A stretch of 64,000 nt of DNA from an uncultured Alphaproteobacteria bacterium (GCA_902826695.1 CADEFU010000005.1:1-64000); one strand, 5' to 3'; shown: positions 11,045-20,009, counted from the stretch's first letter. Numbers and translations: made by a program. Notes: generated by a model not told the origin, from the sequence alone.

Positions 11045-11517
11045 GTAGGTCTGAATTCCGGGGTCACGAGATGCCCGGAAAGACGTCACAACCCTCGCAC
11101 CCAAGATTTATGACCATCTCCGTGACAACTGGACTTGACTTCAACATCAGTAAAAATTATTGAATCATGCGCCCGATTTGCGCAGCGGCAATCGCCGCCA
11201 GGAGATGTCGCCACCGCTGAGAGCCATGCGACCCACCAATGCAACCGCGCACACGAACGCGCACTCCCAGTGGCGCTGGCACCCCAGGATCACGGTGCCT
11301 TTTCCGCCTAACTCTCGGGTACATGGGGTTGTTCGCTCGAATTTTGACCCCGGTCTCCCCCGCCCGCGATTTCGGCGCACGCGCGGCCAGGGGGAAGCGA
11401 GGACTTAAGACCGAAGGACAAGCACTGAACCGCCGCCGCTACTGCGGCCTATGTGGTTCTCGAATGGCTGATTTGCCGCCAAAAAGACGGGAGAACGACA
11501 TGCGCGTAAGCGCGAAC
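11045..11517. other. 473-bp intergenic region without a supported gene
   Basis: It lies between the NYN gene and the end of cckA. GAATTCCGGGGTCA near 11053 and GAATTTTGACCCCGG near 11339 look like loosely related inverted ends, such as often flank decayed mobile repeats, but they do not match exactly. Short ORFs on both strands show no family resemblance. A clear terminator for cckA is not visible. The region may be a decayed insertion. Confidence 0.4.
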
Positions 11518-13707
11518 CTACTCTTCGCCCAAGACTTCTTTCACCTTGCTCGTCAGCTGCTTGAGGCTGAACGGCTTGGGCAGGAAGAGGCAGTCGTCCG
11601 GCCGGTCGGGTGCGTTGCGGAACGACTCTTCCGCGTAGCCCGAGATAAAGATCACGCGCAGGCCCGGCATCACTTTACGCATCTCGTTGACGAGCTGCGG
11701 CCCTTCCATGCCGGGCATCACGACGTCGGAAATCAGAAGGTCGATCGGCCCATCGTGTCCGCTGACGAGTTCGAGCGCTTCCTCGCCGCCGCAGGCGTCG
11801 AGCACCTTGTAGCCGCGCATAGTGAGCGCACGAACCGCGAAATCGCGCACCGCATCTTCGTCCTCGACGAGCAGGATCGTACCCACACCGGTAAGATCGC
11901 GCGCCACGGACGGTTTCTCGGGTTCGGCAACGACCGGCGTCGCCGCCGGAACATGGCGCGGCAGATAGATGCGGAACGTCGTGCCCTTGCCCACTTCGGA
12001 TTCGGGGAAGATATAGCCGCCGGTTTGCTTCACGATGCCGTACACGGAGGCAAGCCCCAGCCCCGTGCCGTGCCCCTTCTCCTTCGTCGTGAAGAACGGT
12101 TCGAAGATCTTGCCGAGGTACTCCTTGGCGATCCCCATGCCGGTATCTTCGACTTCGAACGTCACATAGTCGCCCGACGGCATCAGCACTTGGCCGAGCG
12201 ACATCGTTTCGCCGATCGTGACGTTCGCGGTGCGAATGGAGAGCGTGCCGCCGTTCGGCATCGCATCGCGCGCATTGACCGACAGGTTCATCAGCGCATT
12301 GCCGACCTGCGTCGGATCGGCAAACACGGGCCACAGATCGCGCCCATGCTCGACCTTGAGCTTCACCCGGTCGCCGATCAGACGGCGCAGCGTCACCGAC
12401 CAGTCGGCGACGAGATCGGTGAGATTGACGACTTCCGGCTCAAGCGTTTGCCGGCGCGAGAACGCAAGCAGTTGCCGCACCAGCGACGCCGCGCGCAAAC
12501 CGGTATTGCGAATATCGTTCAAATCCGCGAACGAAGGATCGCCCGGCTGATGCCGCTGCAGCAGCAACTCCGCATACCCGTTGATGACCGTGAGCAGGTT
12601 GTTGAAGTCGTGCGCGATGCCGCCGGCGAGCTGCCCCACCGCCTGCATCTTTTGCGACTGCGCGAACTGCGTCTCAAGCGCCGTCTGCCCGGTCGTGTCG
12701 ATCAGATAAATTGCAAAGGCAGGGCCACCCGCCTCGGTGTTCAAGCGGCTGGCAAACAATTGCGCCGTGCGCTCGTTGCCGGACTTGAAGCGAACATCCA
12801 CCGGCGCCCGCGAAACCTCGCCCACGTCCAAAGACGACAACCGCGCCTTCATCTCCTGCACCGCTTGATCGCGCAGGAACTCGAATACCGGCCTGTCTTT
12901 GAGCTTCTTTGCGTCGGTCCCGATCAGCGCCGAGAACGCCGCGTTCCACTCCGCGATCACACCGTCATCGCCGATCAACGCAACGCCAACCGGCGCGTCG
13001 TGGATGAACTGGGGAATGCGCGCCGCCGCACCCGGCAACAGCGGCTGATCGAACGGTCGAAGCTGGACGACGACCGACTGCTTCTGCGCATCCACGCTCT
13101 GCAGCACCGGCCGCCGCGGCGACGCATCGGTGATCCGCCACACGGTGTGCCCCGCACCGCTGATCGGCGCGACCGCAACATGCACCCACTTGCCGGCCAC
13201 GTTCTTGAGCTTCAGCTCTTCCTCGTGGCTTTCCTTCAGACTCGCCGCCCGCACAAGCCGGTAAAGCCGTTGCGCGGTTTCCGCATCGCCCGAGAAGCCC
13301 GCAACCGGCAAAACTTCGCCGCCGGACGAGCTGAAACCAAACGTCTTGCGCCACGCGGGGTTTGCATAGGCAATCGACCCATCCGGCGCCGTGATCGAAC
13401 AAGCCCGCTGATCGGTATCAAGCGCCGCCCCAAACAACCGAGCCGGGGCCTCGGGCGGCACCAACCGCCCGGAGGAGATCGCAAACATCAAACTCGCGCC
13501 GCAGAGCGTGAGACCGACAAGGAAAGCAAGGCCCCCGAGACCCGCAGCTTCCGGAAACACGATGACCGCAATGCCGACGATGCACGCAATCGCAAACAGG
13601 CCAAGCGCCCATTGCCCAGCCGACAAACGCTGCGGCAACGTCCACGTCCACACGGCGGCGGACGGTTCGGAAGGAGTTTCGGTCGGAGGCTCAATCGCTG
13701 GCTTCAT
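11518..13707 (-). CDS. cckA: Hybrid histidine kinase CckA
   Basis: 729 residues. Two N-terminal TM helices (about 31-51 and 58-77) are followed by two PAS-like regions (about 95-195 and 225-345). HisKA follows with H366 in AGGIAHDFNN, then HATPase (N-box NARDAM at 478-483, G1 DTGMGI 521-526, GHGTGLGLASVYGIVKQ) and a receiver domain (E615-D616, phospho-acceptor D661 in SDVVMPG, K711). This is the layout of CckA, which phosphorylates CtrA and CpdR through ChpT and switches to phosphatase with c-di-GMP. The frame is open 72 codons upstream, but the ATG before KPAIEPPTE is the better start. Confidence 0.92.
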   Translation of the reverse strand: MKPAIEPPTETPSEPSAAVWTWTLPQRLSAGQWALGLFAIACIVGIAVIVFPEAAGLGGLAFLVGLTLCGASLMFAISSGRLVPPEAPARLFGAALDTDQRACSITAPDGSIAYANPAWRKTFGFSSSGGEVLPVAGFSGDAETAQRLYRLVRAASLKESHEEELKLKNVAGKWVHVAVAPISGAGHTVWRITDASPRRPVLQSVDAQKQSVVVQLRPFDQPLLPGAAARIPQFIHDAPVGVALIGDDGVIAEWNAAFSALIGTDAKKLKDRPVFEFLRDQAVQEMKARLSSLDVGEVSRAPVDVRFKSGNERTAQLFASRLNTEAGGPAFAIYLIDTTGQTALETQFAQSQKMQAVGQLAGGIAHDFNNLLTVINGYAELLLQRHQPGDPSFADLNDIRNTGLRAASLVRQLLAFSRRQTLEPEVVNLTDLVADWSVTLRRLIGDRVKLKVEHGRDLWPVFADPTQVGNALMNLSVNARDAMPNGGTLSIRTANVTIGETMSLGQVLMPSGDYVTFEVEDTGMGIAKEYLGKIFEPFFTTKEKGHGTGLGLASVYGIVKQTGGYIFPESEVGKGTTFRIYLPRHVPAATPVVAEPEKPSVARDLTGVGTILLVEDEDAVRDFAVRALTMRGYKVLDACGGEEALELVSGHDGPIDLLISDVVMPGMEGPQLVNEMRKVMPGLRVIFISGYAEESFRNAPDRPDDCLFLPKPFSLKQLTSKVKEVLGEE

Positions 13708-14053
13708 GGAACGCTCTGATACGCGCGAAATAAAGAGTGCCTTCAGACGGAACGAACGGACGGTGGATCGGACAGCACACGAGCCACGCCTGAGGCGCGG
13801 AATCTTAGCGATCGATTCATATTTCTCCCCCGCCGATCTCCCGAGGATCGGAGCGCGCATTCTGCCTGATTCGGGCAGTCGCGGTCGCGCCCTTCGCAAC
13901 CGGCCTGGGGACGGCCGTTGCATGCGCTTAGGTGGAAAATCTAATGTGACCTATCGACTTCGCGCGCTAACACATCGCAAACAAACGAGTACCGCCGCAG
14001 AATCGCTCCGCGGCGGCGTGTTATCGCAAGGCGACGGCGATGACGAAATCCGC
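13708..14053. other. 346-bp region upstream of cckA
   Basis: It should hold the cckA promoter. Two GANTC sites (13814-13818 and 13868-13872), the target of CcrM methylase in alphaproteobacteria, are the only recognisable elements. I see no ORF with family resemblance and no clear terminator for the upstream FlgC-like gene. Confidence 0.35.
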
Positions 14054-14407
14054 TTAGGCCGACTGCGCAACCGGCTCGTCGGCTTCCACGCACTGCTCGA
14101 GTTCGGCTGCGTGCTGCAGGCAGGCTTCGTAAGCAGCCTGCGCTTCCGGCGACGTGCCGGTCATCTGCATCGCGTCTTCCGCCCGCACATAGCCGCGCGC
14201 GTCCGCCTCCGGATGACCCGGCATATAGAGCTCACGAAAGTCATACCCAAGATCGACATCGACGAGCGACAACGGCTGGCCATAACTCGGCCCGAACGCG
14301 GCGTGCAGACGCGCGCCATGGGCCAGGTCTTCACAAACGTCTCGCATATAGGCGGTCTGAGCGCGCAGCTCCGACACCGCAAGCAACATCGACTTCAACG
14401 GATCCAT
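14054..14407 (-). CDS. Divergent FlgC-like flagellar rod protein
   Basis: 117 residues beginning MDPLKSMLLAVSELRAQ, very like the start of the flagellar proximal rod protein FlgC. The later segment FRELYMPGHPEADARGYVR...EAQAAYEACLQHAAEL parallels the FlgC stretch PxHPAADExGYV...EAxRSYEANL. The usual rod signature VVSENIANA is altered to DVCEDLAHG, and the hydrophobic C-terminal rod helix is replaced by an acidic tail. No flgB or fliE is adjacent. I read it as a second, specialised or decaying FlgC paralogue. A GTG at 14422 would add five residues. Confidence 0.65.
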   Translation of the reverse strand: MDPLKSMLLAVSELRAQTAYMRDVCEDLAHGARLHAAFGPSYGQPLSLVDVDLGYDFRELYMPGHPEADARGYVRAEDAMQMTGTSPEAQAAYEACLQHAAELEQCVEADEPVAQSA

Positions 14408-14464
14408 TTTTCTCGTTCCCACCGCACTAAGGCGCGTTTGGAACAGACAATGCCCCGGGAACGT

Positions 14465-14479
14465 TTAAGGCCACGTTGA
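14465..14479. promoter_or_regulatory. CtrA-like box upstream of the FlgC-like gene
   Basis: TTAA-GGCCACG-TTGA, one mismatch from the CtrA consensus TTAA-N7-TTAA, 58 bp before the start codon. A second site, TTAA-CGGAGTC-CTAA, lies at 14492-14506. TTAA is rare in this GC-rich DNA, but each match alone is weak. Confidence 0.35.
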
Positions 14480-14502
14480 GAGTGCGCGAAGTTAACGGAG
14501 TC

Positions 14503-16296
14503 CTAACTCGCCGCAGCAACCCGCACAGCCGGCACCTCGCTGAGCGCCTCGGCGCGAGCCTCGACAAGAAGTTTCAGCCGCGCGGCGATGCGTTCGGCCC
14601 CGCGCCCGTCGAGGTTCATACGCCCCGCCGCACTCATCGCCCGGCGATGCGCCGCGTCGTTGAGCAGATCGGTGACCGCCCCTGCGATCTTGCTCTCAGC
14701 CGCCGCCGTCATGCCGACAAGCGAGTAACCCATACCGGCCCTCTCGAACGCCGACGCCGACAGCGCCTGCTCATCGCGCGTACAGACATAAAGCGCCGGC
14801 ACGCCAAGCGCCGCCAACTCATAGGCCGCGCCGCCGAACCCGATCAGCGCAAGATCCGCGCCGGTCATCAGCTTCGGCAAATCCTCGCCGCTGCGCACGA
14901 TCGTGAAACGTGGCGCGTACCGGGCAACCTGTCCTTCAAGCTCTCGCGGTGCACCAAGTCCAATCACGACCGTCGCATCGAACGACGGCTCAAGCCGGGC
15001 GAGCGCCCGCACACAAGGCACCGTCATTGCATCGCTATCTGGCCCCATCGACACCAACACGTGCGGCCGCTCACGCGGCCCAAGCGGCGCGCGGTCGCTG
15101 TGCGCAAGAGAGACCCATTCCCACCCAACATAGGGTTCGGCTTCCGCACCTTCCCAGTTGAGCCCAAATACCTGCGGCAGCGGCGTGTAGAACGAAGCAT
15201 CCGCCGCAAGCCGCCGCGCACTCATATCTTCAACGGTAGCCACGATTGCATCGGCGCCACGCAACCGCATCACCGATGTCGCCGACAATGCCGTACAAAC
15301 GTCGAGCACGATCGCCGCAGGCCGCTGCACCTCGGCAAGCGACAAAAGCCAGTCGATCTCGCGCACGCCCGCAGGCATCACGTCGGCCGCAAAGCCGGCG
15401 TCCGCAACAACCTCGGCCGCGTCTGCATGCGTAACCGCAAAGCGCACCGCGAACCCTTCGCGATCGCGCAACGCCTGCGCAATCGTAAGCGACCGCCGTA
15501 CGCGCAACAGGCCGAACAGCGGATCCTCGTCGCACCGCATGATGACCGCGCCGCCGCTCGCGCGCGCTGCCGGTTCCGCGTTCAAATCGAGCAGCGCCGG
15601 TTCGCGATTGAGCAACTGCACCAGATCCGTCAGCGTCGCCTCGCCGGCTTGCGCATGCAGCCGCGCATAGATCGCCTCGATGAACGTCAGATCGGCCGGT
15701 GTATCGACCGACAACCGCGCACCCTTGAACTGCCACTGCGCCGGCACGTCGATCTGAGCGACACGCACGAAATCCGGATGCATCTTGAAATAGGCGGTAA
15801 CGTACTGGCGTGCGATCGGATCGTCATGCGCCTTCACGATGAGCTTATCGACCGCCCAGCGGCTCATAACCTCCGCACTGTCATGGACCGCGGCTACGCC
15901 CGCCCGCGGCATCACGAAATCCGCCTGCTGCCGCATCATCTCGCCGATCAGGTGATCGACATAGGCCGCATCGACCAACGGCGCATCCGCATTGACGCGT
16001 ACAATGACGTCGGGATCGATTGCATACATCGCAAGCGCCAACCGGCCGAGCACATCGTCCTCCGGCCCGCGCACGACCTTCACACCCTGCGCTTCTGCAT
16101 AAGCGGCAAGCTCGTCGTCGGCCGGATCGCGCGTCGTCGCCACGCAGATCGTCTCGATCAACTGCGACTTACGCAACCGATGCAGAATGTGCCAAAGCAG
16201 CGGCTCACCGGCGATCGGCTTCAACACCTTGCCGGGCAACCGCGTGGAACGCATTCGCGCCTGCACGACAGCCGCGATGTGAGGTTTCTTCGTCAT
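14503..16296 (-). CDS. SpsF-type cytidylyltransferase fused to PseG-like domain
   Basis: 597 residues. Residues 1-235 are a CTP-dependent nucleotidyltransferase (VVQARMRSTRLPGKVLKPI, then RVNADAPLVD and the end of an SpsF/NeuA-type fold). Residues about 255-590 are a GT-B-like domain related to PseG/FlmD, the UDP-sugar hydrolase or glycosyltransferase-fold enzyme of pseudaminic acid synthesis (ADLALIGFGGAAYELAALGVPALYV). In nonulosonic acid pathways these steps are normally separate proteins. The product is probably a CMP-activated surface sugar or a precursor. It is divergent from the sulfotransferase; a start at 16311 is possible but less likely. Confidence 0.8.
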   Translation of the reverse strand: MTKKPHIAAVVQARMRSTRLPGKVLKPIAGEPLLWHILHRLRKSQLIETICVATTRDPADDELAAYAEAQGVKVVRGPEDDVLGRLALAMYAIDPDVIVRVNADAPLVDAAYVDHLIGEMMRQQADFVMPRAGVAAVHDSAEVMSRWAVDKLIVKAHDDPIARQYVTAYFKMHPDFVRVAQIDVPAQWQFKGARLSVDTPADLTFIEAIYARLHAQAGEATLTDLVQLLNREPALLDLNAEPAARASGGAVIMRCDEDPLFGLLRVRRSLTIAQALRDREGFAVRFAVTHADAAEVVADAGFAADVMPAGVREIDWLLSLAEVQRPAAIVLDVCTALSATSVMRLRGADAIVATVEDMSARRLAADASFYTPLPQVFGLNWEGAEAEPYVGWEWVSLAHSDRAPLGPRERPHVLVSMGPDSDAMTVPCVRALARLEPSFDATVVIGLGAPRELEGQVARYAPRFTIVRSGEDLPKLMTGADLALIGFGGAAYELAALGVPALYVCTRDEQALSASAFERAGMGYSLVGMTAAAESKIAGAVTDLLNDAAHRRAMSAAGRMNLDGRGAERIAARLKLLVEARAEALSEVPAVRVAAAS

Positions 16297-16326
16297 GGCG
16301 CCCCGCCCCAAAAGCGTAAATTCGCG

Positions 16327-16341
16327 TTAACGAATTCTAAA
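16327..16341. promoter_or_regulatory. CtrA-like box in the SpsF-PseG/sulfotransferase divergent region
   Basis: TTAA-CGAATTC-TAAA, one mismatch from TTAA-N7-TTAA. It is placed 31 bp before the minus-strand start and 97 bp before the plus-strand start, so it could serve both genes. Confidence 0.4.
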
Positions 16342-16437
16342 GGCTCAACCGTTACCAAGTTCATAACAATCACACCCTGCGCCGGTGCGTGGCCGACGGC
16401 ACGCACCGTTACACGCTCGACCGCTTCTCGGATTGCG

Positions 16438-17274
16438 ATGACCTCTGAAACAAAACCGTTCTTCGTTGTGTCGTCTGGACGTTCGGGCACCGCGATGATG
16501 GAGCGTCTGTTCTCTTGCTTCCCGCAAGTCGAGATGCATCACGAATACATGGTGCATCACGTTCAACCGGCCGCCGTGAAGTACCACATGGGCATGATCG
16601 GCCTCGGCGAAGCGCTGCACACGCTGCGCGCCACCCATGCCGCCGCCATCCACTATTCCGATGCGCCGCTTTGGGGCGACTCGTCGAGCAAGCTGTCGTG
16701 GCTGATCCCGGCACTCGATCATTTGTTCCCGAACGCGCACTACATCCACCTCGTGCGCGATGGCCGCAAGGTCGCAAGCTCCTACCTGCACAAGCACGGC
16801 GCCGAGTGTTACGACGGTCACGCGACCGGCATCATGCAGCGCTACTACGACAGCCGCGGCGAGCTGCCCGCGCCGCCGCCGGACAAGAAGTACTGGTGGC
16901 CGCTGCCGCCGCGCGGTCACGCGCAAGAGCTTGAGTTCCTGACCTACGACCAGTTCCAACGCATCGCGTTCCATTGGGGCGAAATCAATCGCACCATCAT
17001 GCACAACCTCGACAACATCCCCGTCGAGCGCCGCCACACCGTACGCCTCGAAGACCTGGCGACGCGCGGCGACACGCGGCAAGGATTGCTAAACTTCTTA
17101 GGGCTCCCCTGGGACGACCGCATCATGGGGCTGCTCAACCGCCCGCACAACGTTACGCGGCCGGAGGACTACCCGCTTACGCCTGAGCAGACGCAGCAAT
17201 TCAATTTGATCGCCGGCGACGTGATGCAGACGTTGGGCTACGACCGCCGCGCCGAATACCGCGTCGCTTACTAG
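16438..17274 (+). CDS. PAPS-dependent sulfotransferase
   Basis: 278 residues. FFVVSSGRSGTAMMERLF (about 8-25) is the 5'-phosphosulfate loop of the sulfotransferase fold, and YIHLVRDGRKVASSYLH carries the 3'-phosphate-binding Arg and Ser. The domain continues to LEDLATRGDTRQGLLNFLG, as in Sulfotransfer_1/3 proteins. It would move sulfate from PAPS to a hydroxyl, most likely on a carbohydrate in this sugar-enzyme setting. The start is set by ATG after CGGATTGCG; the much longer open frame upstream is antisense to the fusion gene. A methyltransferase follows on the same strand. Confidence 0.85.
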   Translation: MTSETKPFFVVSSGRSGTAMMERLFSCFPQVEMHHEYMVHHVQPAAVKYHMGMIGLGEALHTLRATHAAAIHYSDAPLWGDSSSKLSWLIPALDHLFPNAHYIHLVRDGRKVASSYLHKHGAECYDGHATGIMQRYYDSRGELPAPPPDKKYWWPLPPRGHAQELEFLTYDQFQRIAFHWGEINRTIMHNLDNIPVERRHTVRLEDLATRGDTRQGLLNFLGLPWDDRIMGLLNRPHNVTRPEDYPLTPEQTQQFNLIAGDVMQTLGYDRRAEYRVAY

Positions 17275-17302
17275 ACACAATCTGCAAAGCACGGCGCGGC
17301 TC

Positions 17303-17317
17303 TAAACCCGTCTTTAA
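17303..17317. promoter_or_regulatory. CtrA-like box upstream of the methyltransferase
   Basis: TAAA-CCCGTCT-TTAA, one mismatch from the CtrA consensus, located between the sulfotransferase stop and the palindrome in front of the methyltransferase. Confidence 0.35.
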
Positions 17318-17326
17318 CCGCAAGCC

Positions 17327-17353
17327 CTCAACGTTCGATCATCGAACGTTGAG
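17327..17353. promoter_or_regulatory. 27-bp perfect palindrome before the methyltransferase start
   Basis: CTCAACGTTCGAT (17327-17339), a central C, and ATCGAACGTTGAG (17341-17353): 13-bp arms with no mismatch. It ends seven bases before the ATG. It could be an operator, or a hairpin in the mRNA leader that hides the ribosome site. It has no U-tract, so a simple terminator role is less likely. Confidence 0.6.
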
Positions 17354-17360
17354 TTGACCG

Positions 17361-18503
17361 ATGTCCCATGCCTGCGACCTCTGCCGCGCCGCCTCGCTAG
17401 AACCGGTCTACACGCCCGAGAAGACCGCGCAGAAGCAATCGGTCTTCCTCTGCACGCACTGCGGCCTCATGCAGAGCAACCCCCGCGCCGCCAAGAGCGC
17501 ACCCAAAAGCGCCAAGCAGCGCCTCGGCAAGAGCATCCGCGCAGAAGCAAACCTCGCCACCCTTCGTCCGTTCCTAAGCAAGCACAAGACACTGCGCGTG
17601 CTGGACGTCGGCGCCCATCGCGGCACGTTCGCGCTTGAGCTCAAAGCCGCCTACCCGCACGCAAAGATCATCGGCATCGAACCCGACGCAAGAATCGTAA
17701 GCCCCTGGGCCGGCAAGGCGGGCATCTGGCTGCACGCCCGTTTCGAAGACACGCGCATAGAAGACGAAGGCTTCGACCTTGTCTACTCGTGCCACACGCT
17801 CGGCCGCCTTGAGAGCGCCCGCGAAGCGCTTCTGGCCCACCGCGCGGCGCTCGCGCCGGGTGGTTACATCCTGATAGAAGTGCCCAACGTCGCGCAGATC
17901 GGCTCGACTGACATCGTTCACGAGTTCTTCGCCGACAAGCACCTTTACCACTTCTCGCGCCGCACGCTCGTACGCATGCTGAAAGTGTGCGGTCTGCGCG
18001 CGGTCGCGATCGCCGACAGCCGCGACACGGCGAACCTGACCGTCATCGCCGTGAAGGGCGACGAGCCGCACCTCGCGGTCGAAGCCGACCCGCAGGAAGT
18101 CGAGGCCTCGGCCGCGCTCATCTCCGCCTACACAGCCGCGCGCCGTCAGAACCTGAACGCGCTTTCACAAGTCGCCCGCACCATCGACGCGATGGCGCCG
18201 CGCACAGTCGCTGTCTGGGGCGCGGGCCGGCTGCTGGGCAACTTGATCGAAAACGGCGGCCTCAAGCCCCAATCGCTCGCCGCAGTCGTAGACAAGAACT
18301 TGATCCGCTACACGAATGAAGCACACGGCGTGCGCCTCTCGCCGCCGGACCTCCTCGCGCGCCTAAAGCCCGACATCATCGTCGTGCTCTCGCGCAGCCT
18401 GACCAGCGATATCTGTCGCGAAGCCGAGGCACACGTTCCGGGCGCCGAAGTCATCGCCTATACGGAACTCCTCGCGCGCGCCAAGGAACACGCCGCCGCT
18501 TGA
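17361..18503 (+). CDS. SAM-dependent methyltransferase, sugar C-methyltransferase type
   Basis: 380 residues with three parts. An N-terminal zinc ribbon has CDLC near the start and CTHC about 25 residues later. A class I SAM-binding domain has VLDVGAHRGTFALEL (about 75-90) and acidic GIEPDA. A C-terminal domain has AVWGAGRLLGNLIENG, a Rossmann-like motif. This order (Methyltransf_13, _11, _14) is that of TylCIII/NovU-like enzymes that methylate carbon or oxygen of nucleotide sugars. It follows the sulfotransferase by 86 bp and probably acts on the same glycan. Confidence 0.85.
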   Translation: MSHACDLCRAASLEPVYTPEKTAQKQSVFLCTHCGLMQSNPRAAKSAPKSAKQRLGKSIRAEANLATLRPFLSKHKTLRVLDVGAHRGTFALELKAAYPHAKIIGIEPDARIVSPWAGKAGIWLHARFEDTRIEDEGFDLVYSCHTLGRLESAREALLAHRAALAPGGYILIEVPNVAQIGSTDIVHEFFADKHLYHFSRRTLVRMLKVCGLRAVAIADSRDTANLTVIAVKGDEPHLAVEADPQEVEASAALISAYTAARRQNLNALSQVARTIDAMAPRTVAVWGAGRLLGNLIENGGLKPQSLAAVVDKNLIRYTNEAHGVRLSPPDLLARLKPDIIVVLSRSLTSDICREAEAHVPGAEVIAYTELLARAKEHAAA

Positions 18504-18607
18504 GCGGCGAACGCACAAGCGACACCACATCCTAAAGGCGAACGGCGCCCGCGCCATTGCCAAGCCCCCGCGCGTACTTCTAACTAGCGCGCATATCGGG
18601 GGGATAA

Positions 18608-19879
18608 GTGAGCGGCAATCAAGACCAGCTGGCGGAAGCACGCGCGAATACTTATGTCATTATCCTGGCCGTCCTTATCGGCCTAAGCATGATGGATCGC
18701 CAATTGCTGGCAGTCGTCGCCGAACCCGTCAAACACGAGTTCAAACTCAGCGACACGGATCTGGGCTTACTCACCGGCACGCTCTTTGCCGTTATCTTCT
18801 CGATCGCCTCGATCCCGGTCTCCTGGGCCGCCGACCGCATCAGCCGCACCGGCATTTTGACCGTCTGCGCAACGTTCTGGGCGCTCTGCACCGGCATCGT
18901 CGGCGCGAGCACCGCCTACGTGCATCTTGCAGCTGCGCGCATCGGGCTCCCAGTCGGCCAAGCGGGCTGCAACCCATGCGGCCAATCGCTGATTGCCGAC
19001 TACGTACCGCCTGAACGCCGCGGCCGCGCGATGGCTATCTACGTCATGGGCGGCCCAGCGGGCCTGATCGCGGCGGGCACTTTGGGCGGCCTCTTGAACG
19101 ATCAGTTCGGTTGGCGCACGGCGTTCTATGTCTTGGGGGGGATCAGCCTGCTGGCGGCGTTTATTGCCGCCATTGTGCTTCCAGAACCGAAGCGCAAGCG
19201 CGGCGAGATACCTGTCACGATCCACGCCGCGGCAACCGCCGTTCCAGGCGCCTACCGTGCGCTCACATTGAAACCGGCGTTCCGCTATTTCCTCGCCGGC
19301 AACGCATTCGTCTCGATCGCGATTTACGGCAGCCTGGTTTGGGGCACGACATATGTCGTGCGCTTCTTCAATTGGACGCCGGGTGAAGCAGGTGCGGTCG
19401 TCGGCACGCTTGGCGCCGTCGTGAGCCTTGGCGGCGTGTGGCTCGGCGGCCGCATGTCGGACTACCTCTCGACGCGCGATGCACGCTGGCTGCTGTGGCT
19501 GCCGGCACTGGGCCTTGTTCTCGCAAGCCCCTGCACTCTAACCGCGGCCTTCGCGCCGACCGTCCTTATCCTGTTCAGCGCTTCCTCCGCAGAAGCCTTC
19601 TTTCGCACCATCACGCTCGCGCCAGCCGCAGCCGCGCTCCAACGCCTAGCGCCGAATGACGCGCGCGCCCGCGCCGCCGCGACCGCAGGCGTTGTCGGCA
19701 CCCTGGTCGGATTAGGGCTCGGGCCACCGCTCGTCGGCGCCATCAGCGACGGTCTAGCACCGCTGATGGGTCACGACAGTCTCCAATACGGCCTCGCCGC
19801 GCTCGTGATTCCGCAAGCGCTCGCCGCCTATTGCTTCTGGCGCGCAGCGCAATCGCTGCGCGAAGATATGGAGGAATAA
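18608..19879 (+). CDS. Spinster-type MFS transporter
   Basis: 423 residues, twelve predicted TM helices. The N-terminus YVIILAVLIGLSMMDRQLLAVVAEPVKHEFKLSDTDLGLLTG is typical of spinster-like MFS permeases of proteobacteria, with the loop motif WAADRISRTGIL after TM2. The GTG start is supported by GGGGGGAT just upstream. The substrate is unknown; export or uptake of a small organic compound is likely. It sits between the sugar-modification genes and flbT, but I cannot tie it to them. Confidence 0.85.
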   Translation: MSGNQDQLAEARANTYVIILAVLIGLSMMDRQLLAVVAEPVKHEFKLSDTDLGLLTGTLFAVIFSIASIPVSWAADRISRTGILTVCATFWALCTGIVGASTAYVHLAAARIGLPVGQAGCNPCGQSLIADYVPPERRGRAMAIYVMGGPAGLIAAGTLGGLLNDQFGWRTAFYVLGGISLLAAFIAAIVLPEPKRKRGEIPVTIHAAATAVPGAYRALTLKPAFRYFLAGNAFVSIAIYGSLVWGTTYVVRFFNWTPGEAGAVVGTLGAVVSLGGVWLGGRMSDYLSTRDARWLLWLPALGLVLASPCTLTAAFAPTVLILFSASSAEAFFRTITLAPAAAALQRLAPNDARARAAATAGVVGTLVGLGLGPPLVGAISDGLAPLMGHDSLQYGLAALVIPQALAAYCFWRAAQSLREDMEE

Positions 19880-19884
19880 AAAAA

Positions 19885-19913
19885 CGGGGTCGGCAAATAC
19901 GCTGCCGACCCCG
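19885..19913 (-). terminator. Rho-independent terminator of flbT
   Basis: 11-bp perfect stem CGGGGTCGGCA / TGCCGACCCCG with a 7-base loop, followed on the minus strand by TTTTTTTATT. Orientation and U-tract fit the end of the flbT transcript. The T-tract overlaps the stop codon of the convergent MFS gene. A second, weaker 8-bp hairpin (GGTTGAGC / GCTCAACC) lies at 19947-19976. Confidence 0.88.
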
Positions 19914-20009
19914 CCCCTCGACTAACCCCCACCGCTGCCGAAGCTTGGTTGAGCTTGTTTTTCTTATTGCTCAACCGATGCGAACAACCCGGTGTCGTGG
20001 TCCCGCTTG

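Noticed and set aside
11239-13719. 826-codon plus-strand ORF opposite cckA
   Set aside because: The composition (very high Arg, His, Ala) is that of an antisense frame, and the other strand is a complete CckA.
14476-16437. Open frame upstream of the sulfotransferase start
   Set aside because: It is antisense to the SpsF-PseG fusion; the real start is the ATG at 16438 directly before the sulfotransferase fold.
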